The notes: generated from the sequence alone by a model not told the origin. Shown: positions 41,381-53,247, counted from the stretch's first letter. The stretch: DNA of 64,000 nt from Marinobacter sp. SS5-14b (GCF_030541005.1 NZ_JASSVM010000009.1:1-64000), one strand, 5' to 3'. Numbers and translations are program-made.

Positions 41381-42655
41381 ATGACCGACAGGAAAGCCAC
41401 GCTCTCGGTGGGAGACAAGTCCATTGAGCTTCCGGTTTACTCCGGCACCGTCGGCCCTGACGTTATTGACGTACGCGGCCTAGTCCAGGAAGGCGTTTTC
41501 ACATACGATCCCGGTTTCGTCTCCACGGCAGCCTGCGAATCAGCCATTACCTACATTGATGGCGCCAACGGCGTATTACTGCACCGGGGCTACCCTATCG
41601 ATCAGCTCGCCGAGCAGTCCGATTTCCTCGAAGTTTGCTACCTGCTCCTCAACGGTGAGCTACCGAATGAGGATGAAAACAAAGCTTTCCACGAAACCAT
41701 CAAAAACCACACCATGCTGCACGATCAGATGCGCAATTTCTTCAACGGCTTCCGCCGTGATGCGCACCCGATGGCCATTATGTGTGGTGTTGTAGGCGCC
41801 TTGTCGGCGTTCTATCACGACCAGATGGACGTATCGGACCCCAAACAGCGTGAAATCACCGGCCATCGCCTGATTGCGAAAATGCCCACGATCGCTGCAT
41901 GGTGCTACAAATACTCCATGGGTCAGCCGTTCATGTATCCTCGGAACGATCTGTCCTACGCAGAAAACTTCCTGCACATGATGTTTGGCACGCCTTGCGA
42001 AGACTACAAGCCAAACCCTGTTCTGGCTAACGCTATGGACAAGATCTTCATCCTGCACGCAGATCACGAGCAGAATGCATCAACATCGACCGTTCGCCTG
42101 GCAGGCTCCACGGGCGCTAACCCCTACGCCTGCATCGCATCTGGCATTGCAGCCCTTTGGGGCCCTGCTCACGGCGGTGCAAACGAAGCCGTTCTGGATA
42201 TGCTGGCCGAAATTGGCGATGTATCCAACATCGATACCTTCATCGCCAAAGCGAAAGACAAAGACGATCCTTTCCGCCTGATGGGCTTTGGTCACCGGGT
42301 CTACAAGAACTTCGACCCACGCGCCAAAGTGATGAGCGAAACTGCGCACCAGGTTTTGAAGGAACTCGGCCTTGAAAACGATCCGCTGCTGAAGATCGCC
42401 CAGCGCCTTGAGCAGATTGCTCTGGAAGACGAATACTTCGTCCAGCGCCAGCTGTACCCGAACGTCGACTTCTACTCCGGCATTATCCTGAAAGCTATCG
42501 GTATCCCAACATCCATGTTTACCGTTATTTTCGCGATGTCCCGGACCATCGGCTGGTTCTCCCACTGGAACGAAATGGTCAGCGGCAACAACCGGATTGG
42601 TCGCCCGCGCCAGCTTTACACTGGCTCACCCAAGCGCGACTACCCCAAGAAGTAA
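41381..42655 (+). CDS. gltA: Type II citrate synthase GltA
   Basis: A 424-residue hexameric-type citrate synthase that condenses acetyl-CoA with oxaloacetate. Motifs are [17 protein letters not shown], the catalytic His in [30 protein letters not shown] with the catalytic Asp region, and the C terminus [11 protein letters not shown]. The ATG at 41381 is preceded by AGGAGAG 5 nt away; the frame open further upstream lies in the leader. It is divergent from sdhC with its own promoter, and ended by a strong terminator. Confidence 0.98.
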   Translation: MTDRKATLSVGDKSIELPVYSGTVGPDVIDVRGLVQEGVFTYDPGFVSTAACESAITYIDGANGVLLHRGYPIDQLAEQSDFLEVCYLLLNGELPNEDENKAFHETIKNHTMLHDQMRNFFNGFRRDAHPMAIMCGVVGALSAFYHDQMDVSDPKQREITGHRLIAKMPTIAAWCYKYSMGQPFMYPRNDLSYAENFLHMMFGTPCEDYKPNPVLANAMDKIFILHADHEQNASTSTVRLAGSTGANPYACIASGIAALWGPAHGGANEAVLDMLAEIGDVSNIDTFIAKAKDKDDPFRLMGFGHRVYKNFDPRAKVMSETAHQVLKELGLENDPLLKIAQRLEQIALEDEYFVQRQLYPNVDFYSGIILKAIGIPTSMFTVIFAMSRTIGWFSHWNEMVSGNNRIGRPRQLYTGSPKRDYPKK

Positions 42656-42680
42656 TTGCCCGGCACCAACCGGGAAACAC

Positions 42681-42710
42681 AAAAAGGCCGCTGAAATCAG
42701 CGGCCTTTTT
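42681..42710 (+). terminator. Rho-independent terminator of gltA
   Basis: AAAAAGGCCGCTG (42681-42693) pairs with CAGCGGCCTTTTT (42698-42710) around a 4-nt loop, 25 bp after the gltA stop. The A/T flanks make it work in both directions, so it also shields the convergent M48 gene. Confidence 0.93.
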
Positions 42711-42756
42711 GTACACAGGAACCTGTCAGTTCCAGACGCTCATCTCGAGAGCACGT

Positions 42757-43968
42757 TCACCGACATGCAGCCGGCAACAGCTCAACGGATACGTTCTGAC
42801 CATAACACATCCAGGTTAACCCGGAATCCGATACAGTCGGCTCAAGCACGATGTATTCCGGCTCGCCCAGCTCATCAGTTCCCATCTCTATGCCAATGAT
42901 GCCGTCGTCATAGACATCAATAGAGAAGGAGTTGGCCGGATCATCAAGCGTTGCCTCCGGATACCCCAAATCCTGCATGGCAACAGGCCACATCTGGTTA
43001 TCCGCCACATACCCGTCTATCGCATCCCGAACTTCCAGAGCACTGGAGTAGGCCGTCTGATAGCGAACACGCTCCACATATTCCTGATATTGGGGAATGG
43101 CAACAGCCGCCAGAATACCAACCACTGCAACCACTACCACCAGGGACGCAACACCCCCGCCACCGACGCCAAGACGCGGGATAAACAGCGCCAGAAACCA
43201 GGCCAACAGACTGCGGCGAGGGTGCGACACCTCCCTACCCTCGGAAAGTGCCACCGCCGTTGCCATTCGCTTCGTGAGCCAGGGGTAATCGCCCGTCAGT
43301 TCATTGAACGACATCCAGAATCCGTTGGTCACTGAAACCTGCTGGATATAAGCGTCAATATTCATGGTCTTCCAGCGAGTATCACCCGCAGCAATGGCCG
43401 CCAACGCCGCTTTGATGTCGTCGGGAGACTGGCAGCACGCCACCCCATACCGGTCGCAGGTATACTCTTCCGCTCTGCGCAACGCAGGACCAATGACCGG
43501 AAGCCAGCCCCCGGTCATCAGGAACGGATCCCAGGACAAATGTTTACGGTGAATGTGGCCGAGTTCATGGCCAATGTAGAAATCGATGGCACCGGGCTGA
43601 TCCTCCAGCGCATCAACAACATCCGTGAACAGCACCACAAAATGGCGCCCCAGAAACTTCGTTGCCAACGCGTTAAAAAAATCCGTTCGCAACAGATAAG
43701 CCTCCGGCACTTCCCTTAAGCCCACCTTCTGACAGCACCGCACCAGGCTGTCGTGAAGATCGGGGTACTGTTCTTTACTTATCCGGACACCAGAGCCTTT
43801 CAGGTGCGAGATGAAGGCTGAGTGTGCAAAAAGAAAGAACACATAGCCAAGCAGCAAATAGACCAGCAGTATTCCAAAGGTACCCAAAAACAAGGCAAGC
43901 CAAACGATCGCAGCAACAACCGCCGTTATCAGAACCAGCGGCTTTTCATTTTTATAAACCAAATTCAT
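42757..43968 (-). CDS. M48 metallopeptidase fused to a type IV pilin-like domain
   Basis: A 403-residue membrane protein. Residues 10-50 form one or two membrane helices. Residues 60-245 are an M48 (HtpX/Ste24-like) zinc peptidase with HELGH at 134-138 and the third ligand in AEEYTCDRYG (Glu167/168), so it looks active. A second hydrophobic region (273-293, VASLVVVVAVVGILAAVAIP) followed by QYQEYVERVRYQTAYSSA reads like the N-terminal helix of a type IV pilin. The end (TWMC388, then LLPAAC402R) matches the C-terminal disulfide loop of pilins. The pilin Glu5 position is Ser and no prepilin cleavage site is visible, so it is probably not processed into a fibre. It stands alone between gltA and a dehydrogenase gene. 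The function is unknown; the fusion suggests peptidase activity aimed at pilins or envelope proteins, which is inference. Confidence 0.85.
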   Translation of the reverse strand: MNLVYKNEKPLVLITAVVAAIVWLALFLGTFGILLVYLLLGYVFFLFAHSAFISHLKGSGVRISKEQYPDLHDSLVRCCQKVGLREVPEAYLLRTDFFNALATKFLGRHFVVLFTDVVDALEDQPGAIDFYIGHELGHIHRKHLSWDPFLMTGGWLPVIGPALRRAEEYTCDRYGVACCQSPDDIKAALAAIAAGDTRWKTMNIDAYIQQVSVTNGFWMSFNELTGDYPWLTKRMATAVALSEGREVSHPRRSLLAWFLALFIPRLGVGGGGVASLVVVVAVVGILAAVAIPQYQEYVERVRYQTAYSSALEVRDAIDGYVADNQMWPVAMQDLGYPEATLDDPANSFSIDVYDDGIIGIEMGTDELGEPEYIVLEPTVSDSGLTWMCYGQNVSVELLPAACR

Positions 43969-44279
43969 TGTATTCCCTCAACAAAAAACTGCAGGACAGC
44001 AAACAGCATCTGTCCTTTTTCGGTTAAACCGCAGGAATACAAAGGGCCGTGGTGGGAAATTGAACATGGCGTGGCGAACTTTGTGCGTCCTTGCAGCAAG
44101 CGCCCGAAGTATAGGAAGGCAACAGTTTCAAGTCCATGAATTCAGTGCATTTCACCAACCGGCACCTCCACAATGTGACCTGGCTCAACTATCGTACCCG
44201 TGCAGTAATTCGGCTATCCTCAATCTCAGGACGCGGGCGTCCCAGTGCAAACTCAGAAGCCATACAGGAGCATTGAACA
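43969..44279. other. Divergent spacer without a recognisable gene
   Basis: This spacer lies between the M48-pilin gene and the dehydrogenase gene, which diverge. I see no gene, no RNA structure and no convincing -35/-10 pair. AGGAG lies about 10 nt before the dehydrogenase ATG. Confidence 0.5.
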
Positions 44280-45152
44280 ATGTCGTTAACAGCCACTTTT
44301 ATCGGCCTGGGCGTTATGGGCTACCCCATGGCAGGTCACCTGGTCAAAGCAGGCCTGTCTGTAAGAGTCTGGAATCGATCACCGGAGAAAGCACAACAGT
44401 GGGCGTCCGAACATTCGGGAGTTGCCTGCAGCACCATTGCCAGCGCCGTCCAGGGCGCCGACTTCATCATCACCTGTGTCGGCGCGGACAGAGATCTGGT
44501 CGCCATTTACGAAGGTAAAGACGGCATTATTTCCAACGCGCCGGCAGGTGCCGTGCTGATTGACCACACAACAGCTTCGGCGGGCATCGCCGAGCACTTG
44601 GCGGCACTTTCGGTCCAGGCCGGGCTAGGTTTTGTTGATGCACCGGTATCCGGTGGGCAGCAAGGCGCAGAAAACGGCCAGCTGACCATCATGTGCGGAG
44701 GACACGATGACGATTACAATAAAGCCGCACCGATCATGCAGCACTATGCCCGCGCCATGAACCTGATGGGCCCCGCCGGCAGTGGCCAGAGAACAAAGAT
44801 GGTAAATCAGATAGCCATTGCAGGCCTGGTCCAGGGGCTGTCTGAAGCGCTGCATTTTGCCGAGCAGGCCGAACTGGATGTACGCAAAGTGGTGGATGTC
44901 ATCTCCAAGGGGGCAGCACAATCATGGCAGATGGAGAACCGCTCAGGCACCATGATTGATCACCAGTTCGAGCACGGATTTGCCGTGGACTGGATGCGCA
45001 AGGACCTGGGCATTTGTCTGGATGAAGCTCGCCGCAACGGCTCAAAACTGCCGGTTACGGCCCTGGTAGACCAATTCTACGGCGATATACAGGACATGGG
45101 AGGTCATCGCTGGGATACGTCTTCATTGATCCAGCGACTTCGAAAAAAATAA
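44280..45152 (+). CDS. NAD(P)-dependent beta-hydroxyacid dehydrogenase
   Basis: A 290-residue oxidoreductase of the 3-hydroxyisobutyrate / tartronate semialdehyde / glyoxylate reductase family. The Rossmann domain starts FIGLGVMGYPMAGHLVKAG. The substrate-binding DAPVSGGQQGAENGQLTIM is present, and the catalytic Lys lies in GSGQRTKMVNQI. The exact substrate cannot be read from sequence. It is probably monocistronic. A long imperfect palindrome follows 34 bp after its stop, before the convergent topA. Confidence 0.92.
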   Translation: MSLTATFIGLGVMGYPMAGHLVKAGLSVRVWNRSPEKAQQWASEHSGVACSTIASAVQGADFIITCVGADRDLVAIYEGKDGIISNAPAGAVLIDHTTASAGIAEHLAALSVQAGLGFVDAPVSGGQQGAENGQLTIMCGGHDDDYNKAAPIMQHYARAMNLMGPAGSGQRTKMVNQIAIAGLVQGLSEALHFAEQAELDVRKVVDVISKGAAQSWQMENRSGTMIDHQFEHGFAVDWMRKDLGICLDEARRNGSKLPVTALVDQFYGDIQDMGGHRWDTSSLIQRLRKK

Positions 45153-45186
45153 CGCTTTACCAAGGAAAGGCCGAACGCTCGGTTAA

Positions 45187-45242
45187 CCACGAAACCCGCG
45201 AACAAAGAGTAAAGTAAACACTTTGTTTCCCGGGTTTCGTGG
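45187..45242. repeat. Long imperfect intergenic palindrome between the dehydrogenase gene and topA
   Basis: CCACGAAACCCG (45187-45198) pairs with CGGGTTTCGTGG (45231-45242), and AACAAAG (45201-45207) with CTTTGTT (45221-45227), around a 13-nt loop and a small internal bulge. There is no T run in either direction. The arms resemble a dispersed intergenic palindrome more than a terminator, though it may still block convergent transcription. Confidence 0.6.
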
Positions 45243-45250
45243 CTAAAAAA

Positions 45251-47890
45251 TCACTTCTTCTTGTCTCTAGGTACCCAGCGCCCGTTTTCATACCAGGCAG
45301 ACCAGCCCGTCGCTTTGCCGTCTTGCTCCGACATCACGTACTGCTCCTTGGACTTCCTGCTGTACCGAATTACCGTCGGGTTGCCCTCGGGGTCTTTCTC
45401 CGGGGCGTCCATCAGGTAATCGTACTTCGGGTCGATTTCCTTACGGTGCGGCTTGATTTCCATCACCAGCGGCGGCCTGGTTTCCCGGTTTTTGGGGAAC
45501 TTGCTGGCCGCCAGGAACAGACCCGAGGCACCGTCACGCAGCACGTATGTGTCATCGACCTTCTGACACGCTAACTCTGGCATCGGCACCGGGTCCATCT
45601 TGGGTGGCGCCGGCTCTCCGCTCTTCAGCAGCTTGCGTGTGTTCTTACACTCATCGTTGGTGCAACCGAAGTATTTTCCAAAGCGACCCGTCTTCAACTG
45701 CATCTCCGAGCCGCACTTGTCACACTCCAGCGTCGGTCCATCGTAGCCTTTGATCCGGAAAGTACCCTGCTCTACCTCATACCCGGAACAGTCGGGATTG
45801 TTACCGCACACGTGGAGCTTACGAGTCTCATCCACCAGGTAGCTGTCCATGGCGGTACCGCACTTACCACAGCGACGCTTTTTCCGGAGCAAGCGGGTTT
45901 CGCCCTCGCCTTCCACATCTTCATCGGCACTGACCACTTCATCGCCGGAGACCAGATTGATTGTGGTTTTGCAGCGTTCCTTCGGGGGTAGCGAGTAACC
46001 CGAACAACCCAGGAACACACCCGTACTGGCAACCCGTATCTGCATGTTCCGACCACAACTCGGACACGCTATATCGGTTTCTGTCGGGCTGTTTGCCCGC
46101 ATACCACCTTCCGGTTGCTCAGCACTTTCAAGCTGATTACGGAACTTGGCGTAAAAATCATTGAGCACTTTCTTCCAATTCACAGCGCCACCGGCGATGT
46201 GATCCAACTCGCCCTCCAGGCGCGCCGTGAAATCGTAATCCATCAGGTTCGGAAAGGATTCCGCAAGACGCTCAGTAACGATCTCACCCATCTTTTCAGC
46301 GTAGAATCGGCGATTCTGTAACCGCACATAACCCCGATCCTGAATCGTCGAAATAATCGATGCGTAGGTGGAAGGCCGGCCAATACCCTGCTTCTCAAGC
46401 TCCTTCACCAGACTCGCTTCCGTGTAGCGGGGCGAAGGCTTGGTAAAGTGCTGGGTTGGATCAAGTTTCTTGAGATCCAGAACCTCATCAACTTTGATAT
46501 CGGGCAGCGCCACGTCTTCATCTTTTTTAGCGGACTGGGGGGCGGCCTTCAAAAAGCCTTCAAACTTGACGATACGGCCGCGGGTCCGCAACTCGTAATC
46601 ACCGTTAGCCACCACAATCGAGGTGCTCAGGAACTCGGCATCGGCCATCTGGCAAGCAATAAACTGACGCCAGATCAGGTCGTAGAGCTTCTCTGCGTCT
46701 TTTTCCAGACCGGAGATGTCGGTAGGCCGGCGAGACACATCCGATGGACGGATGGCCTCGTGGGCCTCCTGAGCACCCTCTTTGCTGCCGTACAGGCGGG
46801 GGCTGTCTGGTAGGTAGCGCTCACCGAACTGTTTTTGAACGAACTCGCGACAACTGGCAACCGCGTCCTGGCTCAGGTTGGTGGAGTCAGTACGCATGTA
46901 GGTAATGTAACCAGCCTCATAGAGGCGCTGTGCCAGCATCATGGTCTTTTTGACGCTGAAGCCCATCCGGTTACTGGCCGCCTGCTGCAACGTCGACGTA
47001 ATGAAGGGCGCGGAAGGCTTTGAGCGCGTCGGTTTGTCTTCGCGCTTGGCAACCTTGAAGCCACCCTCCTTGAGACGAGCCACATGCTCGTTGCTCTGAG
47101 CTTCGCTCACCGGCCGATACGGCTTATCGTTATGGCGCGTCACCTCGAAGCGCACGGGCTCTTTGGCACCGGCGGCACCGAGGTCGGCATGTAATTGCCA
47201 GAATTCTTCAGGAATAAATTTCCGGATTTCCCGCTCACGCTCAACAATCAAGCGAACCGCAACCGACTGCACTCGCCCGGCCGACAAGCCGCGGGCAATT
47301 TTTGCCCACAACAGGGGCGACACCATATAGCCCACTACCCGATCGAGAAAGCGGCGGGCCTGCTGGGCATTTACACGGTCATTATCCAGGCTTCCTGGAT
47401 CTTTAAAGGCTTCCTGGATGGCACGCTTGGTGATCTCGTTAAACACCACCCTGCGGTATTTTTCCGGCTCACCACCGATGGTCTCCTGAAGGTGCCAGGC
47501 AATGGCCTCCCCTTCTCTATCCAAATCCGTCGCGAGATAGATATGATCGGCAGACTTGGCGAGGCGCTTCAATTCACTGACGACTTTTTCCTTGCCCGGC
47601 AGAATTTCGTAACGGGCACTCCAGTCGTGATCCGGGTCAACACCCATACGCGCAACCAGCTGCTCCCTGGACTTGCGCTTTTTGTGTTCAACCTTTTCTT
47701 CCGGACTCAATTTTCGGGTGACTGCAGCCTGCTTGGCCCTCTCTTTCGGGTCCGACTGACTGCCGCTACCACTGACCGGCAGGTCACGAATGTGGCCGAC
47801 ACTGGACTTAACAATAAAATCCGAGCCCAGGTACTTGTTGATGGTCTTCGCTTTCGCTGGCGACTCGACAATAACGAGACTTTTACCCAT
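45251..47890 (-). CDS. topA: DNA topoisomerase I TopA
   Basis: An 879-residue type IA topoisomerase that relaxes negative supercoils. The TOPRIM domain starts [20 protein letters not shown] and has [16 protein letters not shown]. The active-site Tyr is in [16 protein letters not shown]. Three four-Cys zinc ribbons follow ([23 protein letters not shown] with [23 protein letters not shown] with CTNDEC), then a basic C-terminal domain ending in KDKKK-type residues. The length is typical for Pseudomonas-like enzymes. It is monocistronic. Confidence 0.98.
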   Translation of the reverse strand: MGKSLVIVESPAKAKTINKYLGSDFIVKSSVGHIRDLPVSGSGSQSDPKERAKQAAVTRKLSPEEKVEHKKRKSREQLVARMGVDPDHDWSARYEILPGKEKVVSELKRLAKSADHIYLATDLDREGEAIAWHLQETIGGEPEKYRRVVFNEITKRAIQEAFKDPGSLDNDRVNAQQARRFLDRVVGYMVSPLLWAKIARGLSAGRVQSVAVRLIVEREREIRKFIPEEFWQLHADLGAAGAKEPVRFEVTRHNDKPYRPVSEAQSNEHVARLKEGGFKVAKREDKPTRSKPSAPFITSTLQQAASNRMGFSVKKTMMLAQRLYEAGYITYMRTDSTNLSQDAVASCREFVQKQFGERYLPDSPRLYGSKEGAQEAHEAIRPSDVSRRPTDISGLEKDAEKLYDLIWRQFIACQMADAEFLSTSIVVANGDYELRTRGRIVKFEGFLKAAPQSAKKDEDVALPDIKVDEVLDLKKLDPTQHFTKPSPRYTEASLVKELEKQGIGRPSTYASIISTIQDRGYVRLQNRRFYAEKMGEIVTERLAESFPNLMDYDFTARLEGELDHIAGGAVNWKKVLNDFYAKFRNQLESAEQPEGGMRANSPTETDIACPSCGRNMQIRVASTGVFLGCSGYSLPPKERCKTTINLVSGDEVVSADEDVEGEGETRLLRKKRRCGKCGTAMDSYLVDETRKLHVCGNNPDCSGYEVEQGTFRIKGYDGPTLECDKCGSEMQLKTGRFGKYFGCTNDECKNTRKLLKSGEPAPPKMDPVPMPELACQKVDDTYVLRDGASGLFLAASKFPKNRETRPPLVMEIKPHRKEIDPKYDYLMDAPEKDPEGNPTVIRYSRKSKEQYVMSEQDGKATGWSAWYENGRWVPRDKKK

Positions 47891-48100
47891 ATCGGAGATC
47901 TATATCCTTGGCGATAAATCGGTTAAGCGCTGAACAAACCGCAAACTCGCATAAAAATCAGGCAACTGGAAAACATAAGGCTGCCATTGTGTATAGGCTC
48001 ACTGTTTTACAGGGTCAAGAATAGCAAGACAACCCATTCTTTGACTTCAGTCATCCTTTTTTTGAAATATTGGCACCTGATCGCCACACCACAAACAGGA

Positions 48101-48122
48101 AGGCCCGGCAAAAGCCGGGCCT
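48101..48122 (-). terminator. Probable terminator of fadBA
   Basis: AGGCCCGGC (48101-48109), loop AAAA, GCCGGGCCT (48114-48122), flanked by further CAGGA/TCCTG pairing, 34 bp after the fadA stop. The T content after it on the minus strand is modest. No gene is seen in the 265-bp gap to topA. Confidence 0.65.
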
Positions 48123-48155
48123 CCTGAATACGCGTAACCGATTCTAACTAGCCGA

Positions 48156-49358
<1,203 letters not shown>

Positions 49359-49364
49359 TCAGGG

Positions 49365-51512
49365 TTAGCCAAAGAACTTTTTGCCAGTCTTGGCCATTTC
49401 ACGCAGCTTCTCGGTCGGATGATACAAAGGACCAAGGTCTGCAAACTTGTCTGCCAGTTCAACGAACTTGTCTACACCCAAATCGTCGATGTAGCGCAGG
49501 GCACCACCACGGAACGGCGGGAAGCCGATACCGAAGATCAGGCCCATATCCGCGTCGGCCGGATCTTCCACGATGCCGTCTTCCAGGCAGCGCACAGTTT
49601 CCAGGCAAAGCGGGATCATCATGCGAGCAATGATGTCTTCTTCGCTGAACTCATTCTTGCCCTGAACAACCGGCTCAAGCAGCTTGTAGGTCTCTTCATC
49701 AACAACCTTCTTCTGCTTGCCTTTGCGATCCAGTTCGTACTTGTAGAAGCCAACGTTGTTCTTCTGACCATAACGGTTGTTATCAAACATCACGTCAATG
49801 GCAGTGGTTTCTGCGTGTTTCATACGATCCGGGAAGCCGTCGGCCATCACATCGCCGGCGTGCTTGCCGGTATCCATGCCAACCACGTCCAGCAGATAGG
49901 CGGGGCCCATCGGCCAGCCGAACTTTTCCATCACCTTGTCAACTTGCTGGAAATCCGCGCCGTCACGAACCAGGCCAACAAAACCGCCGAAGTAAGGGAA
50001 CAGTACACGGTTAACCAGGAAGCCCGGGCAATCGTTGACAACGATCGGAGTCTTGCCCATGGCCTTGGCATAAGCCACGGTGGTCGCGATAGCACGATCA
50101 CTGGTCTTCTCGCCGCGGATAACCTCAACCAGCGGCATCATGTGCACCGGGTTGAAGAAGTGCATGCCACAGAAGTTTTCCGGACGCTTCAGGTTTTTCG
50201 CCAGAAGGTTGATGGAAATTGTGGAGGTGTTGGAGGTGATGATGGCGTCATCGCGAACCATTTCTTCGGTTTCACGCAGAACGGCATCTTTCACTTTCGG
50301 GTTTTCAACAACCGCTTCAACAACCAGGTCTACGTTCTTGAAATCACCGTAGTTCAGGGTCGGAGTGATGTTGTTAAGAACGTCTGCCATCTTGCCGGCA
50401 TCCATCTTGCCCTTATCCACACGCTTGGTCAGCAGCTTCTTGGCTTCGCTCAGGCCCAGCTTGATGCCGTCCTGATTGATGTCCTTCATGATGATGGGCG
50501 TGCCCTTCAGGGCAGACTGGAAGGCCACACCGCCACCCATGATACCGGCACCGAGTACAGCAGCCAGTTTCACATCAGAGGCTTCTTTTTCCCAGGCGCT
50601 GGCTTTCTTCTTCAGAGCCTGATCGTTCAGGAACAGACCAACCAGACACGCCGCAACATTGGTCTTGGCCATTTTAGCGAAGCCCTTGGCCTCTACTTCA
50701 ATGGCTTTGTCGCGGGTCATGCCAGCATGCTTCTGCATGGTCTTGATGGCTTCCACCGGCGCCGGATAGTTCTTGCCAGCTTTGCCGGCCACGAACGCCT
50801 TGGAAATCTCGAACGCCATCATGCTTTCCATGGCGTTGAGCTTGATTTTGCCTTTCTTTTCTTCACGACGAGCCAGGTTATCCAGCTTGCCTTCGTTGCA
50901 CTGCTTGATAATTGCAACAGCAGCATCAACCAGCTTGTCTGCTTCAACCACTGCATCAACGGCGCCCACTTTCAGAGCGGCGTCTGCGCGGTTTTCTGTG
51001 CCGCCGGCGATCCATTCAACAGCGTTATCCACACCGACAAGACGGGACAGACGTACAGTACCGCCGAAGCCCGGGAAGATGCCCAGCTTGACCTCAGGCA
51101 GACCAACTTTGGCCTTGGACGCCATGACACGGTAATCCGTCGCCAGACACATTTCGAAACCACCGCCCAGTGCGATACCGTTGATGGCAGTAACGGTCGG
51201 GAACGGCAGATCTTCAATGGCATTAAATACTTCGTTCGCCTTCAGGTTGTTGGCAACGAGGTCTTCCTCGGAACCTGCAAACAGCTCGGTGAACTCGGTG
51301 ATGTCTGCACCAACAATAAAGCTGTCCTTGGAGCTGGTAACCACCAGGCCCTTCAGGTTCTTCTGGGATTTGAGTGCTTCAGCTGCGGCGCCCAGCTCTT
51401 CGATGGTGAGGCGGTTGAACTTGTTGACTGACTCGCCTTGCAAGTCAAAGTCCAACTGAGCAATCCCACCGTCGATCTCTTTAACCGTGATGGCTTTACC
51501 TTCGTAAATCAT
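49365..51512 (-). CDS. fadB: Fatty acid oxidation complex alpha subunit FadB
   Basis: The 715-residue multifunctional subunit. The N-terminal crotonase domain carries enoyl-CoA hydratase/isomerase motifs ([36 protein letters not shown]). The 3-hydroxyacyl-CoA dehydrogenase domain has [18 protein letters not shown] and the catalytic region [16 protein letters not shown]. The C-terminal dehydrogenase domain contains [13 protein letters not shown]. The second Met (51512) was chosen because GGAG lies 8 nt before it. The operon is fadB-fadA, with a palindrome resembling a PsrA operator upstream. Confidence 0.97.
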   Translation of the reverse strand: MIYEGKAITVKEIDGGIAQLDFDLQGESVNKFNRLTIEELGAAAEALKSQKNLKGLVVTSSKDSFIVGADITEFTELFAGSEEDLVANNLKANEVFNAIEDLPFPTVTAINGIALGGGFEMCLATDYRVMASKAKVGLPEVKLGIFPGFGGTVRLSRLVGVDNAVEWIAGGTENRADAALKVGAVDAVVEADKLVDAAVAIIKQCNEGKLDNLARREEKKGKIKLNAMESMMAFEISKAFVAGKAGKNYPAPVEAIKTMQKHAGMTRDKAIEVEAKGFAKMAKTNVAACLVGLFLNDQALKKKASAWEKEASDVKLAAVLGAGIMGGGVAFQSALKGTPIIMKDINQDGIKLGLSEAKKLLTKRVDKGKMDAGKMADVLNNITPTLNYGDFKNVDLVVEAVVENPKVKDAVLRETEEMVRDDAIITSNTSTISINLLAKNLKRPENFCGMHFFNPVHMMPLVEVIRGEKTSDRAIATTVAYAKAMGKTPIVVNDCPGFLVNRVLFPYFGGFVGLVRDGADFQQVDKVMEKFGWPMGPAYLLDVVGMDTGKHAGDVMADGFPDRMKHAETTAIDVMFDNNRYGQKNNVGFYKYELDRKGKQKKVVDEETYKLLEPVVQGKNEFSEEDIIARMMIPLCLETVRCLEDGIVEDPADADMGLIFGIGFPPFRGGALRYIDDLGVDKFVELADKFADLGPLYHPTEKLREMAKTGKKFFG

Positions 51513-51624
51513 CAACTGATCTCCAGTCTGTGTTTGAAACTGCTGACAGCCATTCGACGTTATCCGTCATCATGACTGCTTTTGCAGCGAGATTTCGGTC
51601 ACTGCCCGATCTTTCCGATCCAAA

Positions 51625-51684
51625 ATTCATACAGTCGTTTGAATCTTGAGGGCACACGATGAAAAAAAATGGAGCATTTGTCAA
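51625..51684 (-). promoter_or_regulatory. Predicted fadBA promoter region with PsrA-like palindrome
   Basis: ATTCATAC (51625-51632), 4-bp spacer, GTTTGAAT (51637-51644): a palindrome with one mismatch that fits the known PsrA half-site layout (AAAC-N2-4-GTTT). On the minus strand a perfect -35 TTGACA lies at 51684-51679, but the -10 at 17 bp (CATCGT) is poor. The palindrome would overlap the start of transcription, as expected for a repressor site. The remaining spacer up to 51828 shows no gene. Confidence 0.45.
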
Positions 51685-51828
51685 TTTGTTTCTTCAGGGA
51701 GCCTGTAGAAAACAATGAGGAGAAATTTGTGACAGCTGGAAACTACTTGATTAGCCAGCAAAGTTACTTTAACTTCGGGGTACGACTTTAGTCCACAATA
51801 ATAAAACCGCATTACGGAGACTCATCCG

Positions 51829-52647
51829 ATGAAAGACGCTCGCCTGAGCATACTGTCCCTGGTAACCGCGCTGTTTCTGCTCTCACTGACTGCGGTTAGC
51901 GCTAAAGCCCAGGAAACCAGCGCAGAATTCCTCTCAGACCTGCATGATTTCCGAATCAGCAACTACATGGCACTGGATGCCTTTTACAGCTTCAGCGCGA
52001 CGGGCGATACCGACACCCTCAACCGAATTGTCGTTAGCATCAACAACGCCAATGACTCGATGAACTCCGTTATCTCAAGCACCAGCGGCGTTCTGTCGGA
52101 AGATCAGGTAGAAGGATTAAACCAGGAGTTTGATCAATTCAAAAACCTGATGCGGGGTAACATCAACGAAGTCCGCGACCGCGGCTACCCAGACCTCCGA
52201 CTCATGGCAGACCTCGCTACCCAGGCCTCAAACCTGAACAATCAAGCTTCGGAGCTGTACGCCATTTCACAGGAAAAAAGCGGCGTGGCCACCAGTGATC
52301 GCGTTGAGTCAGCAAGATCCGCGGCGGTGATCATGGTTCAGATGATGTCGCGCTATGCGGCCAGGAGCAACTCCTCAGTCTCCCAGACCTTTCAAGGCGC
52401 ATCCTCCGACGTCCCCCTGGATGAACAAGCCATAGCCTTCGAGAAACAACTCTCTAGTGCGCGCTCTGGCTCTCCAACCGGTGAACTGAAAGCCGCTCTG
52501 GACGATGTGGCTGCAAAATGGCAATTTATTCGCAGCTCCTACATCAATTACAACGACAACAACGTGTCATTCATCATAGATCGTTACTCAAAGGGCATTA
52601 TCGAAGGACTCGAAAACGCCATTGATCTGATGGGTACCACGAGCTGA
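51829..52647 (+). CDS. Secreted helical protein of unknown function
   Basis: A 272-residue exported protein with a clear Sec signal peptide (LSILSLVTALFLLSLTAVSA, cleavage near AKA27). The mature part is almost entirely alpha-helical and rich in Asn, Ser, Asp and Gln (for example NNANDSMNSVISS, SNLNNQASELYAIS), without Cys. It resembles four-helix periplasmic sensor modules such as the PilJ/methyl-accepting type, but has no membrane or signalling domain of its own. Start: ATG with GGAGA 8 nt upstream. It is divergent from fadBA and followed by a stress protein gene. No family is assigned. Confidence 0.8.
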   Translation: MKDARLSILSLVTALFLLSLTAVSAKAQETSAEFLSDLHDFRISNYMALDAFYSFSATGDTDTLNRIVVSINNANDSMNSVISSTSGVLSEDQVEGLNQEFDQFKNLMRGNINEVRDRGYPDLRLMADLATQASNLNNQASELYAISQEKSGVATSDRVESARSAAVIMVQMMSRYAARSNSSVSQTFQGASSDVPLDEQAIAFEKQLSSARSGSPTGELKAALDDVAAKWQFIRSSYINYNDNNVSFIIDRYSKGIIEGLENAIDLMGTTS

Positions 52648-52791
52648 CCCTGTAATCCGGGGGCTGGCAAGTTGCTTACCCCCGACAATTTCCCTTCAGA
52701 TTGACGCCGGTCAGAATGCCCCCGCTCTTCCCTCGGTAGCTTAACGGTACTATTCTTGGTTTATCCCCCCTACACACAAAGGAGTGAACCC

Positions 52792-53223
52792 ATGCCCACT
52801 TACAAGCGAATGCTGGTTGCGATTGACCTGACGGAAGAAGCCCCGCAGGTTCTGGAGAAGGCGAAAGCCGTTTGCGACGCTCACGGCGCCAAGCTGATGC
52901 TTGTGCATGTGGTTGAACCGGTCGGGTACGCCTATGGCGGTGACATACCGATGGACCTCTCTGAGCTTCAAGATCAGCTGGACAAAGCGGCCAGAGAGCA
53001 GCTTGGAAAATACGGGGAACAATACGGCGTCGGTAGAGAAGACCAGGTGGTTACGGTAGGTCGCCCCGAGTCCGAGATTCATCGACTGGTCAAAGAGCAC
53101 CAGGTGGATTTGGTCATCGTGGGCAGTCACGGCCGCAAAGGCTTCCAGCTGCTGCTGGGTTCAACCGCAAACGGCGTATTGCACGGCACAGAGTGTGATG
53201 TGCTCGCTATCCGGATTCACTGA
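52792..53223 (+). CDS. Universal stress protein UspA family
   Basis: A 143-residue single-domain Usp protein. It begins YKRMLVAIDLTEEAPQVLEK and ends with the ATP-binding loop IVGSHGRKGFQLLLGSTANG, so nucleotide binding is likely. Such proteins help survival under starvation or oxidative stress. Start: ATG at 52792 with AAGGAG 8 nt upstream; the frame is open further up but without such a site. It stands alone, with a small hairpin after its stop. Confidence 0.94.
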   Translation: MPTYKRMLVAIDLTEEAPQVLEKAKAVCDAHGAKLMLVHVVEPVGYAYGGDIPMDLSELQDQLDKAAREQLGKYGEQYGVGREDQVVTVGRPESEIHRLVKEHQVDLVIVGSHGRKGFQLLLGSTANGVLHGTECDVLAIRIH

Positions 53224-53247
53224 TAGCACACAACAGGCACGGTAAGA

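Noticed and set aside
51496-51684. 62-codon minus-strand frame upstream of fadB
   Set aside because: It covers the predicted fadBA promoter and the fadB start; no binding site and no family.
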